Shown here: one piece after another, positions 60,631 to 64,000 of the stretch
How positions within the stretch are numbered: the stretch's first letter is position 1
Layout of the letters: each line of letters begins with the position of its first letter
Assembly (NCBI RefSeq): GCF_000445445.1
Contig: NZ_ASXP01000002.1
Coordinates: forward strand, 496,001 to 560,000
From: Sporomusa ovata DSM 2662
GTDB lineage: Bacteria > Bacillota > Negativicutes > Sporomusales > Sporomusaceae
DNA length: 64,000 nt
Reading direction: 5' to 3'
The notes under the pieces: model-generated
What the model saw: only the letters and a program-made list of their open reading frames with translations
Databases searched by the model: none
Told to the model about the DNA's origin: nothing
Made by a program: the position numbers and the translations under genes

Positions 60631-61776
60631 TTATCCTCCCTGGGCAACAAGTTCCCTGACAGCAACAATCGTCTGCCCAATTTCTTCTTCCGTATTGAAA
60701 TAACCAGGACTAAGCCTTACTGTCCCTGTCTTTATTGTTCCAATTGTTTGATGAGCCCATGGAGCACAATGCAGCCCTGAACGACAGGCAATATTATAGT
60801 TCTTGTCAAGGAGATGCGCAATCTGACCACTATCTCTTCCAGCTATGGTAAAAGACACGACAGCGGTACGGCCATGAGCAGTCTGCTGTCCATATATGAC
60901 TGCCTCCGGAATCTGTCTTAACCCTTTCAACAATAAGTTTGTTAATTTCATTTCTTTGGCTTGAATTTTACTGCGCCCAGTAGCCAAAATAAAATCAACT
61001 CCGGCTTTCATACCGGCGATACCAGGAGTATTAGGCGTCCCGCTCTCCAATCTGTCAGGCATAAATTCCGGTTGTATATCTGATTCAGACATACTACCTG
61101 TACCTCCTACCCGCAGCGGTCTTATGCTAATTGTCTCCTGTACATAAAGGCCACCTGTACCTTGCGGTCCCAGAAGGCCTTTATGGCCGCTAAAGGCCAG
61201 GATATTGATACCCATAGCCGCCACATCAATTTCTTCTACGCCTGCTGTCTGAGCCGCGTCAACCAGTAAGGTTACACCTAGTTTTTTTGTTAGTTTACCA
61301 ACCTCTGCTACCGGCATAATTGTCCCTGTCACATTAGAAGCATGGGTCATAATAACAGCTTTGGGCTTCTCTCTAATGGCTGCATCCATCTCTTCCATCG
61401 CTAGTTGACCTGTTGAGGTACAAGGTACAACTTTAACAGTTACGCCTTGGGACTGAGCAACACGCACAGCCCTGGCTACCGCATTATGTTCCATTGCTGT
61501 CGTTACAATGGTATCTCCGGGACGCACTATTCCGAATACGGCCATACTGATGGCGTCGGTGGCATTATGAGTAAAAACTAATTGATTGGCATCGGCAATA
61601 CCAAACAACTCTGCTAATGCCTCGCGCGTCTCATATACCAGCATACTAGCTGTCCGCGCCATACCATGGCCACCCCTTCCCGGGTTGGCTCCCATGGTAC
61701 GCAAGCAGGTATCAACTGCCTGATAAACGCATTCTGGCTTGGGCCAAGTCGTAGCCGCATTATCAAGATATATCAC
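60631..61776 (-). CDS. cysteine desulfurase / selenocysteine lyase-like aminotransferase V
   Basis: A 381-residue PLP enzyme. MIYLDNAATTWPKPE at the N-terminus, PLP-binding Lys199 in FSGHKGLLGPQG and catalytic Cys337 in CRSGLHCAPWAHQ. This is the short-loop group often found apart from isc genes and linked to selenium or Fe-S metabolism. The position next to hydF, with selenium genes nearby, suggests sulfur or selenium supply, but this is inferred. Confidence 0.9.
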   Translation of the reverse strand: MIYLDNAATTWPKPECVYQAVDTCLRTMGANPGRGGHGMARTASMLVYETREALAELFGIADANQLVFTHNATDAISMAVFGIVRPGDTIVTTAMEHNAVARAVRVAQSQGVTVKVVPCTSTGQLAMEEMDAAIREKPKAVIMTHASNVTGTIMPVAEVGKLTKKLGVTLLVDAAQTAGVEEIDVAAMGINILAFSGHKGLLGPQGTGGLYVQETISIRPLRVGGTGSMSESDIQPEFMPDRLESGTPNTPGIAGMKAGVDFILATGRSKIQAKEMKLTNLLLKGLRQIPEAVIYGQQTAHGRTAVVSFTIAGRDSGQIAHLLDKNYNIACRSGLHCAPWAHQTIGTIKTGTVRLSPGYFNTEEEIGQTIVAVRELVAQGG

Positions 61777-61790
61777 AATCAGTTCGCCCC

Positions 61791-63014
61791 TTATTCTTCA
61801 AGAATCATCTGTGCCAGAGGAAAGGGTGCCAGGGCCCGGTACAAAATACCGTGAATTTGAGCAATCAAGAGTCCATAATTGACAATCGGTATCCCCGCTT
61901 CTCTAGCCATAGCCAATCGATATAACATCTCCCGCCGGTTAAGCATACAGGCCCCACAATGCACAATCAATTTAAATTTTTCCAAATCTGCCGGAAAAGT
62001 ACCGCCTGATACCCATTCAAAATCAAGTTCGCCGCCTACTGCTTGCCTTAACCAGCGGGGAATCTTCACTTTACCAATATCATCAGCCTGACGGTGATGT
62101 GTGCATCCCTCTGAAATCAGCACCTTATCACCTGGTTGCAAATTTTCAATAGCTTTAGCACCAGCTACCAAGGTTTCTAAATCTCCTTTATGACGTGCTA
62201 ATAATATTGAAAATGATGTTAACATTACCCCTGGCGGAGTATCTGCTCCTACTTTCATAAATTCCTGCGAGTCGGTAACAACTAAGCGTGGCGGATTTTT
62301 TAAATTTTCCAAGGCTTCTTTTAACTCTCGTTCCTTGACTACAACTGCGCATACATCATTATCCAATAGGTCGCGAATAGTCTGAACCTGCGGTAAAATT
62401 AGCCGACCCTTAGGTGCCGCTAAATCAATTGGCACTACCAAAACAACGGTATCTCCTGGTGATACTAAATCACCAATTAGCTGAGGTCCTTCCCAATCAT
62501 CCGGAGCCAACTTAATCATTGTGCGTTTTAATTCTTCAATGCCCTGCCCTGTTTTAGCACTAATAGTCAGCAGTGGCAAATCCAAGGCTTCACTCCAGAC
62601 AGCAACTTTATCAGGCGCTACTGCCATAAGATCGCTTTTATTGATTACTCCGGCAATAGGGACATTGCGCTTTCTTATTTCTTTAATGAGCTGTGCTTCA
62701 AAATTTGTCACACCATCTTCTGGTTCAATAACAATTACAGCTAAATCAGTTTTATTTAGCACCTGCATTGTCCGTTCGACCCTCAATGCACCCAAATCAC
62801 CAACATCATCAATGCCTGCTGTATCAATAATCATAACAGGCCCTATCGGCAATATCTCCATAGCCTTATATACCGGATCAGTTGTAGTGCCAGGAACATT
62901 AGAAACCAATGCAATATCCTGACTTGTTAACGCATTAATCAAACTAGATTTGCCGGCATTTCGCCGCCCAAAAATAGCAATATGCAACCGTGATCCCTTT
63001 GGCGTTTCTTCCAT
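61791..63014 (-). CDS. hydF: [FeFe]-hydrogenase maturation GTPase HydF
   Basis: A 407-residue scaffold protein for assembly of the [FeFe]-hydrogenase H-cluster. The GTPase part has FGRRNAGKSSLINALTS, DTAGIDD and NKSD; the C-terminal part has the Fe-S ligands in EGCTHH and VHCGACMLNRREM. It works with HydE and HydG, which are not in the window but probably lie beyond the right edge with the aspartase gene. It is 14 bases after the aspartase. Confidence 0.95.
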   Translation of the reverse strand: MEETPKGSRLHIAIFGRRNAGKSSLINALTSQDIALVSNVPGTTTDPVYKAMEILPIGPVMIIDTAGIDDVGDLGALRVERTMQVLNKTDLAVIVIEPEDGVTNFEAQLIKEIRKRNVPIAGVINKSDLMAVAPDKVAVWSEALDLPLLTISAKTGQGIEELKRTMIKLAPDDWEGPQLIGDLVSPGDTVVLVVPIDLAAPKGRLILPQVQTIRDLLDNDVCAVVVKERELKEALENLKNPPRLVVTDSQEFMKVGADTPPGVMLTSFSILLARHKGDLETLVAGAKAIENLQPGDKVLISEGCTHHRQADDIGKVKIPRWLRQAVGGELDFEWVSGGTFPADLEKFKLIVHCGACMLNRREMLYRLAMAREAGIPIVNYGLLIAQIHGILYRALAPFPLAQMILEE

Positions 63015-63028
63015 ACCTTTCCCTCCTT

Positions 63029-64000
63029 CTATTTTGGCATTCCGGCAATTCCCGGTCGGGTCATTGCCCGAGGATTCAACGCAGCATCAATTTGCTCTTC
63101 CGGCAAAACAGACAGTTGCAGTGCCGCTTCCCGTATGGTAATGTTTTTCTCCATAGCATTTCGCGCCACCTTTGATGCTAAATCATAACCAATGTGGGGC
63201 ACTAAAGCGGTAACACTTACTTGACTATGATTTAATAAAGCTGTACAACGCTCATTGTCTGCCATTATCCCTTGAATACAAAAATCATTTAGAATTTTGA
63301 CCGCATTTGTTAAGACAGCTAAACTTTCCAATAAATGATGAGCAATTAGCGGCATAAAAGCATTTAATTCCAGTTGTCCTGATTGTGCAGCCATAGCAAT
63401 TGCCATATCAGAAGCCATAACATGAAAAGCCACTTGATTAATGGCCTCTGGAATTATTGGATTAACCTTACCAGGCATAATTGAAGACCCCGCCTGGCGC
63501 TCAGGCAGTTGTATCTCACCAATACCAGCCCGTGGACCAGACGACATAAGCCGTAAATCATGAGACATTTTTCCCAAATTTACGGCTAATGCCTTCAGTA
63601 ACCCAGATACTTCAACAAAGACATCGGCATTTTGAATGACATCAATCATATTTTCTGCTCTGGCTAAACCGATACCGGCATATTGTCGTACCCGGTCATT
63701 AACCATAAATATGTATTTCTTGTCAGCATTCAAACCTGTGCCAATTGCGGTCCCCCCTAGTGCAGCCTGCCGCAAGCGTTCTTCAACCTTATACAACCGC
63801 CAGCGATCACGAGCTATGGCTCCTGCATACGCACTAAATTCCTGACCAAGCATAATTGGCACAGCGTCCTGCATTTCTGTCCGTCCAACTTTTATTATTC
63901 CAGCGAATTGGGCCTCCTTTTCTTGCAAAGACTCTTGTAAAACTGCACATCCATTACTTAATGGTTTAAGCAGCCAAATAGCGGCAATCCGCAATGCTGT
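63029..64000 (-). CDS. aspA: aspartate ammonia-lyase (C-terminal part; runs off the window)
   Basis: The frame is open to base 64000, so the gene continues beyond it; 323 codons are visible of about 460-480. The fumarase/aspartase signature GSSIMPGKVNP (catalytic Ser loop) is present, as are LPERQAGSSIMPG and the C-terminal tail. It should release ammonia from aspartate to give fumarate. The tie to hydF is known from other anaerobes, where the aspartase is found in hydrogenase-maturation clusters. An assignment to fumarase class II cannot be excluded from this part alone. Confidence 0.85.
   Translation of the reverse strand, partial: TALRIAAIWLLKPLSNGCAVLQESLQEKEAQFAGIIKVGRTEMQDAVPIMLGQEFSAYAGAIARDRWRLYKVEERLRQAALGGTAIGTGLNADKKYIFMVNDRVRQYAGIGLARAENMIDVIQNADVFVEVSGLLKALAVNLGKMSHDLRLMSSGPRAGIGEIQLPERQAGSSIMPGKVNPIIPEAINQVAFHVMASDMAIAMAAQSGQLELNAFMPLIAHHLLESLAVLTNAVKILNDFCIQGIMADNERCTALLNHSQVSVTALVPHIGYDLASKVARNAMEKNITIREAALQLSVLPEEQIDAALNPRAMTRPGIAGMPK

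Overview
The window looks like an oriC-proximal chromosome segment of an anaerobic, endospore-forming, selenocysteine-using Firmicute, most likely in the Negativicutes (Sporomusaceae-like). This is inferred from gene content and not from an alignment. The evidence is the Bacillus-like order yyaC ... ychF - rpsF - ssb - rpsR ... yybS - gdpP - rplI - dnaB - purA, the sporulation-linked genes lonB and yyaC, selA/selB/selD (with selD itself a selenoprotein), and hydF with an aspartase. Nearly all core genes lie on the minus strand. By comparison with Bacillus subtilis, the origin should lie beyond the right edge.

Bases 1-15000 are accessory DNA made of nested, partly decayed islands. From 1 to about 9350 is the right part of an integrated element (DUF932 protein, RadC-like protein, small helix-turn-helix proteins). 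It carries a three-gene modification/defence cassette: an HsdM-like methyltransferase with an N-terminal nuclease-like domain, an HsdS specificity subunit, and a protein with a HEPN-type Rx4H motif. No HsdR is visible. The hsdM gene is cleanly interrupted by an IS3-family element (4977-6321). This element ends in a 20-base copy of a tRNA-Ser 3' end (9329-9348), next to an IS256-family insertion (9371-10873). A second small island lies between an intact tRNA-Gly(CCC) (11663-11737) and a duplicated 5' half of that tRNA (14887-14923). It holds broken fic, excisionase and integrase genes.

Bases 15000-23000 hold a phosphoribosyltransferase, a LytS/LytTR two-component system resembling YpdA/YpdB beside an OFA-family transporter (the relation YpdAB has to YhjX in E. 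coli), a truncated chemoreceptor, a tRNA-Lys/Glu/Val operon, and purA behind a long leader hairpin. Bases 23000-35000 hold dhaKLM, a sigma-70 family gene preceded by a likely c-di-GMP-I riboswitch, and the conserved dnaB-lonB-rplI-gdpP-yybS and rpsR-ssb-rpsF clusters. An IS1634-like element (35123-37145) sits between rpsF and ychF, flanked by an exact 112-bp target duplication that leaves ychF and the probable rpsF promoter intact.

Bases 38000-57000 hold a selenium cluster (DUF951, MscS, DUF3343, yedF, selD with UGA at codon 13), a cation-efflux protein, a CBS/ACT protein and the livJHMGF branched-chain amino acid transporter. Next is a three-gene glutamate synthase with rearranged domains, behind a strong promoter and a ykkC-type (probably ppGpp) riboswitch plus terminator, followed by selB and selA. 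Bases 57000-64000 hold yyaC with a possible forespore promoter, bactofilin plus an M23 peptidase, DUF4446 and DUF554 proteins, a cysteine desulfurase-like enzyme, hydF and the C-terminal part of an aspartase that runs off the window. Nitrogen supply, stringent response, selenium metabolism and hydrogenase maturation are thus linked over the right 25 kb.
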